A DNA stretch of 64,000 nucleotides from positions 296,049,957-296,113,956 of the forward strand of contig NC_133650.1 in assembly GCF_009905375.1 (NCBI RefSeq), in the 5' to 3' direction. Source of the stretch: Apium graveolens (lineage: Eukaryota > Streptophyta > Magnoliopsida > Apiales > Apiaceae). Within the stretch, counting starts at the first letter, position 1. Every line of letters starts with the position of its first letter. The notes below the pieces were generated by a model that worked only from the letters and a program-made list of their open reading frames with translations, had not been told where the DNA came from and ran no database searches. Position numbers and translations under genes: made by a program. Below are positions 1-13,100 of this stretch, piece after piece.

Positions 1-1941
1 CCAAGTCTCTAAATCAAAGATGTTCATCCCATAGGCCCATGCACATTCATCAGGATCAAAATTTTGTGATATCAGAGGATGAGAAAAATTCAAATAGCTC
101 TTAAGCCGCTTCGACATCACGAAACTGTCTCCTCCCCCACATGTTTCGACTGCACCATTTACTTTGCCATTCATGTCAATATCCCATAGAGCAGAAAGAT
201 CGGTTTGAACCACAATATCATCATCTAGGAAGACAACTTTAACAAGACTAGGAAACAACTGCAAGAAAGTGCACAGACATCATATTCTGAGCATAGAAAG
301 TGTTAAAGTTTGGATCTCTGACAGCTTGACCATTTACCTCTGGGAGATATATTCTTATGTGGTTCATCAGTGAATTGTACTTGGGACTAAGTGCTTGTAA
401 TTTGGATGCAATAACATAAGGCTTTTCAGTTTTAATTGCTACAATGGCAAATGATCCTCCTCTAAACCGCGATCTCACTTTTTGGTCCTTTTCCATAGCT
501 TCCAAAACTGGAATTTTTCCTTTTGTCAGCCAATCAAAATGGTGTAAACCCCGGACCTCAATGATTGCAGGTGTCACCGGGTGCAATGAAAACCATGCCT
601 GCATTGGGGAGTAAGTTTTTCTATCCGTAATAATATGAAGAACAACTTTTTCAGGGTACAATGAGTTGTGAATAAGTGAATTTGCCACAACAGAAGCTGC
701 AAGGATGTTATCTGAGGCAAGGACAAAGTGAAAGAAGGAATTGTCAACCAAGGCAGGGACTAGTTCAGGTGAAGGGAGCTGAAGGCGTGCATTGGCATTC
801 ATGGCATGTTCATTTGCTAACTGTAAAGAAAGGCAGTGGAGCTGTTTAGGTATGCCACTCGATGCTACATGGCGATACAGATATTCCTGAATCTTTGCTG
901 TTCTTGTTCTCTGTTCAAGTAGTGTAACCTGCCAAAGGGAGAAACTTTATTGTAGTGAAGTGAACAACTTCCACTGAAAATTTAAAAGCATGTATATAGA
1001 TATTATATTATTTGGAGTTTAATATACCATGGCTTTGAGTTTGACTGCAAATGTCTTAGCATCTGAGACACCATCTTTCTTCATTTCAGCGACAAACTCA
1101 TCTATAGACTGAGGTATCTCATCTTCTCTTTTGATTTCATCTAAGCTAGGTGGTTCTTCCAGAACTTGATATATAACTTCTGGAATCTATTGGCAAATAA
1201 CAAACAAATAAATAGAGTAGCACAAAAACTAATTCTGCTATTTAATGGAAATAGGGACAGGGGAGCTACCTGTGAATGAAGGTTCTGTCCCAAAATTCTT
1301 GGCCCTAATCTTTTACCCAAGCAACCTATCAAAATAGATGAAGCATAAATATAACATGTACTCTATTAAATCATTGTGTTAGCAGATGGACAATGAAAAT
1401 AACAACTTGTTTATAATATTATCGCTTTATAATTAATGTTATCGCTCTATACATTATAAGCAAAAGGCTATTTTATTAGCAGGATTATCTCTATAGTAAA
1501 CAATATCACCAAGATTCTAATTTTGTTGGATTAAATCAAATTAACTAGTGCATTGTAATTATATAACCTAACACCTCTTCAAAATAATTGAACATCTCTT
1601 CTTACTATTTAATATGCAACAAATTGCTACAAGTTATAACAAAAATTAAGGCAAGAGCAGGAAATATGCTTAGGTATGTATGGGTATATACAGACAGATA
1701 AATGCATGATACAATATGCAAGGAAATTACCAAGACTCGAGCATTTGGTTTGTCCATCAATTGTGTTAACTGCGCCTAAAACAAAGATGAAGCGAAGAAG
1801 AAAGGTAAGAAACAAAAGAGAATATATCACCATGCGATAAGATAGCATTCTCGACCCAACTTTCACTTTTATAAATTCTGTGACTCCTTTTCTTGGCAAA
1901 ACCTTTACATGCCTAAAACTTGGAGATATATGAAGCTGCAT
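1..1941 (-). CDS. GAUT12: GAUT12/IRX8-like GT8 galacturonosyltransferase (partial, 3' end outside window)
   Basis: Five exons with GT-AG introns (1731-1941, 1270-1325, 1028-1186, 338-928, <1-258) give about 425 residues from ATG 1941; phases agree throughout. The start MQLHISPS is followed by a basic stretch and one hydrophobic segment (about residues 37-58), the layout of a type II Golgi membrane protein. The catalytic part shows ASDNILAASVVA, PKYNSLMNHIRIYLPE, the metal-binding VFLDDDIVVQ and ECAWAYGMNIFDLE, typical of GT8 GAUT proteins. IPKQLHCL and LQLPSPELVPALVDN fit GAUT12 better than the related GAUT13/14. From family knowledge, GAUT12 acts in the Golgi in xylan synthesis for secondary walls. 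I see no break in the part present. It is transcribed away from the neighbouring chorein-domain gene. Subfamily assignment is from memory of the family, not a search. Confidence 0.93.
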
Positions 1942-4059
1942 TTTATATACTATGCAAAAATGAATAATCGTCACTAGCTTCTTATTTTTCTCTGTTCCTA
2001 TGTAAATGCAGCACAGCAGCAATTGTTTGATCAGGCGAGAACGCCAATGACAAACAGCAAATGACCGTGAGGAGAGAGCTGTATAGGTTAGCTCATTTAG
2101 AAGAGAGATACTTTGTTGTGCACTGTATTGTGGTTTGAGGTTGTTATCACTTAATAGTTACCTAACTTGCATTGCTTAGTGTTTAGGTTATACTTATTTC
2201 CATGTATTGGAGAAGCTAATGTTATAGCTAAAAAAAGAATAAATAGAAAAAGGACTTAAGGAGTGAACAGGACAGGATGTGTTAGAGAGGGCGTCTTTGG
2301 GTGTTAATAATTTGAGGGTGAATTTGGGTTGGGTTTCAAAAAGAGAGAAGATTGGAATATTTGTTTGCAGTAGAAAAACAGATGAGATGGCGTTGTTAAT
2401 TTGGTGCAGTTGCTTGGCTTTGCAAATACCCGAAGCTTTTGAACAAATTAAAACGACTGACTGACCCAGGCCACAAGAATCTTGGTGCATACATTGTCCA
2501 CTCATACATTCATGCATATGTATGCGCAGATAAATAAACTTGTATGCATCACACCTTGTTTCATCTAAACAAATTATTACAAATCATGGAGTTGGAGCTC
2601 CAAGGTACTCCTCTACAAGTTGCAACTTGCAACAGAGCTAAGAAAATTCGAGTTAGAATACTTTTCAATTTTTTGATTTAAAATATTTCTGACCATCGCA
2701 TGAGTGACTAGCATTTGGTTTCTTCATTTTATTCCTCCATGATTTAGGTTATGACGGGAAGGAGAGGTAAAATAGCACCTATGGAGCTGCATATAGTAGT
2801 TACATTATTGATCCTCATTCCTGTGCTTTGCTGCGACAGGTCCTATATGAATGAATGCATCATCATTTTTCAAATAGAAGCTTAGCTTAAGCTTGCTAGT
2901 TGATTTATTACATATTTTTACTTCACAACTTCTCAAGTTCTGGTCAGTAATTTAGTACAGGTGCAGACTTGGAATGCAGATAAGCTCGAGAAATGTTTTT
3001 CGTATACAATCATCTCAATATCTGTAATAGCTCACAATATCAATATCCATGATAGGTCACAAACTCAGTGTCCCAGTAGGTTGAGTACGAAAGTGTTGAA
3101 GCCAAAATTCAATGTTTATAACAAACGAGAATCGAGTCTAAACACCGATGTGACCTTAACATACTGGCAAATCTACAATGTAGCCAAATGATGTTACAGA
3201 CAGTAGATTATATCGGTTTTACAATGTGCATCTGATCATCGGATAGAGACATAAGTTCAGAGCTCTGTTTATAAAGTTATCATATGAAAACCAGAAAGAA
3301 CGGGGAATTTCGGCCAAACCAACTCGATCTACCACATCCACCAAGTCAAATTTGCTCTATTGAATTTTTGATGTTTAATAGAAAGAGCTCTATTACTCAG
3401 AACTCAGAAGTCAGAACTGCAAGTTTAATGCATGCATCCTGATTTGTATTGATAATATTTGATGGTGTCATCCGAAACCCTAAACAAGGGTGCTTCGTAC
3501 ACCGACTCACTGACCGGACATCGAGATCCCAGAAGTTCCAGCATCCGGGACATTTACCGATTTAAGCCATATTCTAACAATCTTATTAAACCAAAAACTG
3601 TGCTCGACTTTGCAGTAAAACTCAAATGAAGGAAGTTTGACTTGAACTTTCTTCAACTCAAATATACACGAATGAACTCGACAGTTTTGCGGGGGGGGGG
3701 GGGGGGCTATTTGTTGGGCTAATTTAATTATTTTGAAATTTATAATATTCGACTCGACAGTTAACAACTTGTATATTGTACTACTACTAGGCAGGTACTT
3801 TTATTATTTTAAAGCTATTAAGCAGGTACTTTTGCTTTAAAACCTTCAGCTTTAAGATTTCCAAACGCAAACAACGCCCACAAGCTGTGTCTTCCTGATC
3901 CTGACAGCTTATAATCGGCCCGAGATCCAACACCAGAGTTCCAATCCTCTACATCCTCACAAACCCCATTTCCCCTACTCCCCCACTTCAATCCTCACCG
4001 TCCATCTCAACATTTCAATCAAAAACATACATCGAGAGTAACAAAACCCAGAATCCTCT
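1942..4059. other. Intergenic region between two divergent genes
   Basis: This 2.2-kb AT-rich stretch separates the start of the GAUT12-like gene from the start of the chorein-domain gene, so it should hold both promoters and 5' leaders. Short reading frames here have no recognisable content. A run of about 17 G lies near 3691-3707. I see no transposon ends or RNA gene. Confidence 0.6.
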
Positions 4060-4114
4060 CACGTGCCTCACTTCATCGCACGTGCCAAGCCCCCCCTCTC
4101 TCTCTCTTATAAAT
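4060..4114 (+). promoter_or_regulatory. Core promoter region of the chorein-domain gene: two G-boxes, CT tract, TATA box
   Basis: Two CACGTG G-box cores lie at 4060-4065 and 4079-4084. They are followed by a CT-rich tract (about 4091-4106) and a TATA-like TTATAAAT at 4107-4114, some 77 bases before the ATG at 4191. G-boxes bind plant bZIP and bHLH factors; their use here is inferred from position only. Confidence 0.5.
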
Positions 4115-4190
4115 CACTCCGGCGTCATCGCGGAGAGATCTCCGGCGCCGCTGAATTGACCATAGATCTGCGATTTTATCGGAATTCAAA

Positions 4191-7100
4191 ATGGAGTCCA
4201 TACTAGCACGAGCGTTAGAGTACACACTTGGCTATTGGCTCAAATCATTCACTAGAGATCAGTTCAAATTGAACGGCCGTACCGTACAGCTTTCTAATTT
4301 AGGTCTTTTTCAGCTTCATTTACTTAAAATTGCTACTATTTGCTTTAGTGCGTGTATATGTATGTTGATCCGATGATTGTGTTATTTGATAGATATTAAT
4401 GGAGAAGCTTTGCACGCTAGTCTTGGTTTACCACCAGCACTCAATGTAACCACTGCTAAAGTTGGGAAAGTACAAATTACGGTTCGTAAATCTCGATTTC
4501 GTTTGAAATTTCTAAATTCTATTTTTGCTGCCACTGTTTAGCTACTGAAAATTACGTTTAGACTGTAATTAAGTAGATGGAGTGCGAAATTGTAGTCCTA
4601 GACTCTTATTTGTGCGAAATTGTATGGAATCGAATTAGTGCTTTTGATTGACTTGATGTTATTGTTGCTATGATAACTGAAGCTTCCGGCTATGAGTTAT
4701 GTGCAATTAGAGCCAATTGTTGTTGAAATCGATAGGCTTGATTTGGTTTTGGAAGAAAATGACGACCCAGATGCACATAGGAGTACAAGCAGGTAATATA
4801 AATGCTCAATTCTACGGTGTGTTATTTTCATTTATGTTGTGATTATATGTAGAACTTATTGTTAAGTTTTTAATAGCTCGCAGGCCTCTGTGAGTCCAGC
4901 CAAAAGTAATGGTTACGGATTTGCTGAGAAGGTATGAGGTTTATATTCTTTGGGTGTCTGGGATGTAATATATCACAATAGTTGATGCTAATCTGTACAA
5001 TAAGGTCAATGGTTAATGGTAAAAGTGATAACTGATCTCTGTTCTAATTGTGACAATTTAATTACCAGATTGCGGACGGAATGACCATAAAAGTTGGCAC
5101 AGTTAATCTACTACTCGAAACACATGGACGTAAGGGAGGAGCAACTTGGTAGGTTGTTGCTAATCCACTTGTTTGTCGTTCTTTATAAAATTTTAGTTTT
5201 TCCTAAGTTGTCTTTTGTGTGTAATGAACCAATGATTGATATGCATCGAACCTATGGAATATATAGTGATAATGAATCTTGTGTAATGAACCTATGGAAT
5301 ATGTAGTGATAATGGTAGTTATGTATAGAAAGATCTATTAATGATAATGATGACTATAGTGTTTATTTTCTATTATACTGTTTTACCAGTATACTCCCTC
5401 CGTCTTTCCAATTGTTATCGTTTCTGAGAGAGTGTCCGACACACATTTATGATGAAAAAAAAGTATAGTTCTATAACTTTTGTTTTTATTTTCTCAATTA
5501 AAGTTAAACATTTTATTTTTATTCAGAGAAAGTTTTTTTTTTAAAAATAGAACTATATTTTATGTTCATCTTAACATACGTGCCAGACACTCTCTCAGAA
5601 ATGATAATAATTGGAAAGGACGGAGGGAGTATTATATAAGAAGGTTTTTCGTTTTTCTCATTAAACAATTAAACAATAGTGCCAATATAATAATATAAGA
5701 AGAAAAAATATTGATGGTGAGTTTTGTTCTATCAAACAATTGGTAGAAATAATAAAGATTAAGGGGCGTTTGGTTCGCACCCGGAAACAGAATGAAATTT
5801 GGAAAGCAAAAGAAGGAAAAAGGAAAGAAATGATCCTACGTGTTTGCTTTTGATGAATAAACAGAATGAAAAATTATATAAAAAATATTTTTAATTTATA
5901 AAAATTAAGTTCTAAATAATTTTTAGTTTTCAAAAATAATTTACATGTTAATCTATATTTTTATGCTTTAAGATGTAATTTATAATTGAAAAAAAAACTT
6001 AGGAAAGGGAAAGGAAAAATACCTAGTTTGGGGGGGGGGGATGAGTTTTGAGGAATATGGGGTAAATCTGAAACTAAAAAGGGGAAAGTGAATTACAGTT
6101 TTTGTAGAACTAACACCAACAAAGAGAATGAACTCAATTCTTTCCCTTCCCCTTTGTCTATTACCCCTGACCAAACGCCCCCAAAGTTACTTGATAACTG
6201 ATATCCTTCATTCCTAAAGTCATATCCGTAGCAAAGTGTTTGATATACTATGTTAAATAATTTTTTAATACCGTGATCATATGATGAATTGGTTTGTATG
6301 AGCCAAGGAGGACCTATTTGTTATATGTAACAATCAAATAGAAAGCCTTTTTTTTTGTTGGTCATTCGAAGTCCCAGATATATTGTTAGATCAACAATAC
6401 ATACCAAATGGTTCTGGAGTAAACAACTTGTCATATTATCTACTTCTTTATTGCTGATACTTGAGTGAAGGCGTTCTTTAAATTCTTTCCTAAAGTTTGT
6501 TGATCTTTTTATGTTTCAAGCAACAGTGCACTTTGTTTTTTATATTACTTTGTAATCGTTCTACATTTTTATGGGGTCACTGTTAATGGACACTACTTTT
6601 TAATCATTCATGTATCTTGAAGTCGTCTTTGTTCTGTCTATCTTCCATATCAACATACAACAGGTTTTGCTTCCTGTTTATGCTTAAGTCCTTGGATCTT
6701 TTACAAGGCAGATTTGGTTGCTTTAGTATTATTTTCTGTTTAGTATGGCAAAGGATTGTTCCTCACAGTTTGCATTTTAATTCCCCCATCCCCGGCTCTC
6801 ACTCACTAGGGCATCTCCTATGGCATCTATCACAATGCGCAACCTTTTGCTATATACCACAAATGAAAGCTGGCAGGTTATCTTCTATGTCACACCATCT
6901 TTCCTAAATCTATGTTAATTACTATAAATTGGTCAACTGACAATGATTTGTTATAGGTCGTAAATCTCAAGGAAGCTAGGGACTTTTCTGCTGACAAGAA
7001 TTTCATTTATCTTTTCAAAGTAATTACATCATTTTAATCTCTCAAAAAGTTTGTTTTTTAAGTAAATATCTCAGCTTGTGTGGTATTGTAAGTTCTATTG

Positions 7101-10100
7101 TTTAATACTTGCATGTATGTCTACAAACTGTTCTTTTAACTACCCTGTTCTTCTAGATTCACACTTTTATACTAGATTGTTTAGTTTTTTGTTCTGCTTC
7201 ATTTATAGCAAACCATATTATGAATATAAGGATCATGCCATACTACAATAATGTCTTTTTTGGTCTTCAGAAACTTGAATGGGAATATTTATCCGTCGAC
7301 CTTCTGCCCCATCCTGATATGTTTGCGGATGCTCATTTTGCAAGCCCTCAAGAGGGATCTTCCAGGAAAGATGACGATGGTGCTAAGCGGAGTTTCTTCG
7401 GTGGCGAGAGATTCGTTGAAGGAATATCAGGAGAGGCTTATGTAATGCAAATTAACGGTTTGAGTTGATTCTCTGTGAGTTCTTGCATTTAGCTGGAGAC
7501 AAGTGCCATGTAGAGAACACTGTTTGATCTGTTGATTTTTTTTTGTCCTGATAATAAACAGATAACAATTCAAAGGACGGAACTAAATAGTGCTTTGGGG
7601 CTTGAAGTTCAGTTGCATATTACTGAAGCTGTTTGCCCTGCTTTAAGTGAACCAGGCTAGTCTTGCATTGTCTTCTGTATAGTCTTTGTTATTACTTATT
7701 AGTAACTCTTGTTAACTTATTTGACTAACTATATGTGCAGGATTGTGTGCTCTCCCGTGATTATGAATTCTAACTTGTTTGGCTTATTATGTTTGCAGGA
7801 TTGCGTGCTCTCCTTCGCTTCTTGACTGGATTCAATGCCTGCTTAAATAGAGGGGATGTTCATACCAATGTTCAACAGGTCTGTTTTGCCTCCTTCAGTA
7901 ACATTACTAATAAAAGCACACTTGTGGATGTGAATATTTAAACCTAGTTTTTTCTTTCTTGACAGCATCATGCAGAAGCTGCAGGGCGCTCTCTAGTCAG
8001 CCTAGTTGTGGACCATATATTTCTGTGCATTAAGGATGCTGGTTAGTTCTCTCTGTGGAACGAGTCTCCTCTTATAGGGATTAGGTTTTTGTTTATAATC
8101 TACATAGATTTTCGGTTTTGTAGGACTGAAATCTGTTACCTACTAGCAATTATTTTACAAATGGGGGTTTGTGCCTACCTTATTTTGTATTGGGTGTTCC
8201 CAAAAATGAAAATTTATAATGATTATAATCTTACTTGCAGATTTTCAGCTTGAACTTCTTATGCAGTCACTTTCATTTTCTCGGGTATATATTCTGGGCA
8301 GTTCTGAAGTGTTTTGTTTATTCTTGTTGTTTTCGAATGAATTCATGCAATTGATGCTCGGACTCTTTTAGAAGGATACAACAATGACACAAATGGACGT
8401 GTCAGATTCCCCAAACTCCAATACCAAAGACCCGGGGACAAGTTTTATCATTGTAATCACGAAGATGACTAGTCGTCGACTAGTCGATGCGAGGGTACTC
8501 GGACTCCGAGAGCCGAAGCCTGACTTGTCGATGAACAGTTGTCGCGTATGCACTTGGTTCGGCGCCCAACTAGGGACGATTGTGATCAATGACAGTACAT
8601 AAGGAATAAATCTGAGGGTTTTATGTGTTCTCTTCTCCTTCTACATCAATTCAACCTCTCTTTCTTTTATTTTCTTCTTCTTTTTCTCTTTTTTCTTAGA
8701 GATTGGTTGTCGAAGTTAGGTTCGGTTGTCGGAGATGAAGAGTCCTTTTTCTCATAGAGGATCTGATCCGGATCCTCGTGTCCGTGTCGTGTCATGTCGA
8801 TGCGGGAGAGTCTGAGCATCACAGATAATTCATGCGTTGCTAAGCTATTGCTCTTGTTATTGCATTACCTTTAGTGTAACAACTAACAAGGTTGTAAATG
8901 TTGTACCATTTTTGCAGGCAAGCGTTTCTGATGGGGAACATGCTAAATACTTGACTCAGGTTATGCTAGGTGGATTATTTTTAAGGTTTGTTCTATTAAA
9001 CATTCTCATATGTTTTTGCAGAAGTTATTTTTTCACAAGTATAATGTTTACCTGATATTTTCATTTCCATTCTCCTTGCAATGATATGATTTCAGGCAGT
9101 TTTCCTTAAGTTTTTCTTTTATGAAATTGATACTGGTAAGGTCTTTTACCGATCTCTTAAAGAAAACCTCAAAGATCATATTTTCTCATAAAACTTTAAA
9201 AATACTTTATTATTTAAACCTATATTTAGGTAAGTTAAATATTAATTACTATCAGTTTTCACGAGATTATATGTTTTGTTTAATGTTTACTAACATATAG
9301 AAAAAGACACATTTTCCAACTAAATATATATCGTTTGTGTCACAGTATGGAAGTAATATTTAAAATGTATCTAGTTAGCCTTTCCGATTGAGCACTAATT
9401 ATTCAAATGACTTTTAATCTTGTTGATTAGGATTAGGCATGTCAATTGTCAAATAGTATCGTATGATTCATGACCATTTATGGCATCATAAACCAATTGT
9501 ACTTGGTAATTTTGTTCCACAAAATATTACTTCTACTTAGCTTGGTCAGAGTATTTGTCTGTTATAAATAAATATTTTGCTCTCTGGTGAAGCAAATTGT
9601 AGTCTCTCATAGATGAAATAAAATTATTAAAAACTAAAGCACTAAATTGGTCGGCACCACAAATTCCACCTCAAAACCATATATCGACTGCAGTACAACT
9701 ATACCAGCCATAATGTTGAGATGATCATAAAAGTTGATGGCATTCGTTGTAGTGCTCTTGCATATGTTTATGAAAATTTTAATTTATACGGCTCCTTGAA
9801 GGTCCCAAACCAGCTATTTTTTTTTTTCCTACTACCATGGATTCGTAAATCATCAAAGAATGTAATAGCTTTATTGGATTTCGGTGAACTTTGCAGCTGT
9901 GAGAAAGGTGAAGGCAGCAGTTTTTCTTTTTCCCCTCGTTCTACTATTATTTTACATATATTTTCCTCAATATCGCATATTCGATGGGAACTTTCTTGAG
10001 ACTCCAACAAGTCATGAGAAAAATATAATATTAATTGGTTTATGTTTTCTAGAAGTTTTAAAAGAAATAGAATATAAGAAGAGTTATGAAAAATGAAGCA

Positions 10101-13100
10101 AATACTTGAAATGCATAATTGCATATTTAAAAAGGTTTGAAGTCTTTTTATTTACAAGTATAAAACTCTGATTGAGCCCTAAATCAATATGTATAGTTAG
10201 ACTTAGACCCCTGGAGTTTTCTACTAGTAATTAAACTCCATTTTGATTACATATTTTATGAATGTGAAACGATGATTATATGGTACAAAATATGTCTGGT
10301 AAATTGTTTTTTCTGTTAACTAATTGCGTTTGTGTACATTGAGGATGCAGGGATACTTTTTCACGTCCTTCATGCACTTTAGTTCAACCACTAATGCAGA
10401 AAACTGCAGATTATTCTCTGCATATTCCGGACTTTGGTATTGACTGAATATTTTTTTTTTAATAAATGAAAACACATTTGTTGAAGCTATTAATGTGGTG
10501 GAAATAGTTTTATCTTATTAAGAGTTAATTCTTTTACCAGCAAAGAACTTCTGTCCTCCAATATACCCGTTGGGAGCCCATCCATGGCAATTAAATGAAG
10601 GCGTGCCGCTAATAAATCTGTGTTCTCTTCAGTTCAAGCCTTCGCCAAGTCCACCATCTTTTGCTTCTCAAACAGTTATTGAATGTCAACCTTTGATGGT
10701 ATCCATCTTTTGCTTAATATGTTCACCAGTAAAAATGCACTTACTTTTTTTTTAAAGCTTTACTATCCTCTTTGCAGATTTATCTTCAGGAAGAATCCTG
10801 TCTGAGGATATGCTCGTTCGTAGCTGATGGAATTGTGATCAATTCCGGTGCTATTTTGCCTGATCCTTCAGTCAATTCCCTCGCGTTGAATGTTAAAGAA
10901 TTAGATGTAACTGTTCCTCTGAAGATGGAAAGCCAAAACCATCATACTGATGGTGAAAACAATACCTTCCAAACCTCTTTTTCTGGAGCAAGACTTCTTA
11001 TTGAGGCGCTGTTCTTCGTAGAGTCACCTTCTCTAAAGCTTGGATTACTGAACCTCGAGAAGGATCCTGCATGCTTTTGTCTGTGGGAGGATCAACCAGT
11101 TGATTCTAGCCAGAAAAAGTGGACTGCTGGAGCTTCTCTTCTTAGTCTGTCGCTGGAATCCTGTGACAACTCAGTTGGTGTTCAATGTTCTTCTGGATCT
11201 TCAAATTTATGGAGATGTGTCGAGTTGAAAGGTGCTTGTGTTGAGGTTGCAATGGCAACTGCTGATGGAAGTCCGTTAATAGATATTCCTCCTCCAGGAG
11301 GTATTCTCAGAATAGGGGTTGCATGTCCACACTATCTATCCAATACTTCTATTGAGCAAATGTTTTTCGTCCTAGATCTATATGCCTACTTTGGTAGTGT
11401 CAGTGAAAAGATGGCCATAGTTGGAAAAAGTAACCGAGCAAAGGTAAGAAGAAGCGAGTCATTGAATCTTTTTGATAAGGGTCCAGGAGATACTGCCGTG
11501 AGTTTAATAGTTAAGGATCTCCATCTAAGATTTTTGGAATCTTTTTCTAGCGACACACTAGGAATGCCCCTTATTCAGTTTGTGGGAGAGAATTTATCTG
11601 TTAGAGTTGGTCATAGGACTTTAGGTGGTGCAATAGCTATATCTACTAATATATGCTGGGAAACAGTTGAGGTGGAGTGTGCAGACATCGATAAAAACAT
11701 GGCTTACGAGAATGGTATAGTGCCGCCTTTTGTTGAAAATGGCCATTTGGGTGACAATGGCTACTCGCAACTGAGAGCTGTCTTCTGGGTGCAAAATAAA
11801 ATTAATAATCAATCAAATGACTCGTTGCCATTTTTGGATGTCAATATGGTGCATGTGATCCCATATAATGCAGAGGATATGGAGTGCCACAGTTTAAATG
11901 TGTCAGCCTGTATCGCTGGTGTTCGCCTTGGGGGAGGAATGAATTTCACTGAGGCTCTGCTGCACAAATTTGGAATTTTGGGGCCTGATGGTGGTCCAGG
12001 AGAAGGCCTTTCTAGAGGGTTAGAGCATTTAACTGCTGGGCCGTTGTCAAAACTTTTCCAAGCTTCTCCTCTGATAGGAAATGAGCTCCAATATAGAGAG
12101 AGTAAGCTATTTTGCCTTTTATGATATGCTATCTACCCTTCTAGTATTTACATATCATATGTTTTGATGGCCACCTCAATTTTCTACCCTTACTCTTGTT
12201 TCTCCTCTTACAGGTGAAAGTCCTGGAATCAAGAAAGAAAGTACCATGTTGCACCTGGGTTCACCGGATGATGTGGATGTATCTATTGAATTCAAAAATT
12301 GGCTGTTTGCTCTCGAAGGTGCAGAGGAGATGGCAGAAAAGTGGTGGTTCAGCGATTCTAAAGATTCTAGTGGAGCAGAGAGGTGCTGGCACACAACTTT
12401 CAGGAGTTTGAAAGTGAAGGCAAAAAGCAGCCAGAGGCATTTGCTAAATAGTAGAGAAATACCATATGGAAGAAAGAAGCATGCCATAGAATATATCACC
12501 GTGAGTTTTTTTTACCTTGGGGATAGCTTAACAAGATCGACACAGTAATTTGAGGGTTTTGACTGTAAATGCGTAATAAACATTGAACTGTGAGTTTTTG
12601 TATGACACAACCATTATCTGAAAACTAAAGGCTTGTGACACCTGTAGCCTGTTTCAAACATCTGATGGAACTGAATTTTACAGAATGTGAAAAATGAAAA
12701 ATTAAAAAGGAATGGAACAATTAAAAATGAATTGATTGTTGGGTTTTGCGGGTCGGGCTGCAAAAAATAAAAACGAAATAATGAAGAACAAAAACAGTTA
12801 ATATTACTTGTTGGGTAGTAGAAGTCGATCTAGGTGGTTGCATTGATGTTGAATCTTGAGATTGTTGTGTAGTTCTTTCTTCCATATTTCGAATTTGTGG
12901 TTGCATTCCGAATTTTTTGCGAATATTAACTTTGCTGGGCCTGGGCGGGTCGAATGAACCCTCCCTTTTGGCCACCTCTAGTCTAAGGGTAATTCCTTGT
13001 CTTTGAGTGTATGTGTTTTCCATGGCTCTCTGCTAAAGAACTAAAGTAGTTTGAAGAAATGGGAATTTTTTTTCCGATTTTAGGCCGTAGTTTAGGTTTA

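Noticed and set aside
3507..3767. 86-residue minus-strand frame with a proline run
   Set aside because: The proline run is a poly-G tract; nothing else in the frame looks coding.
8368..8602. Mutually antisense 72-73-residue frames
   Set aside because: They arise from the inverted-repeat-rich TIR element in intron 12.
9721..10124. Overlapping frames on both strands in intron 13 of the chorein-domain gene
   Set aside because: The protein is continuous from exon 13 (8985) to exon 14 (10351) in phase, and the frames are low-complexity.
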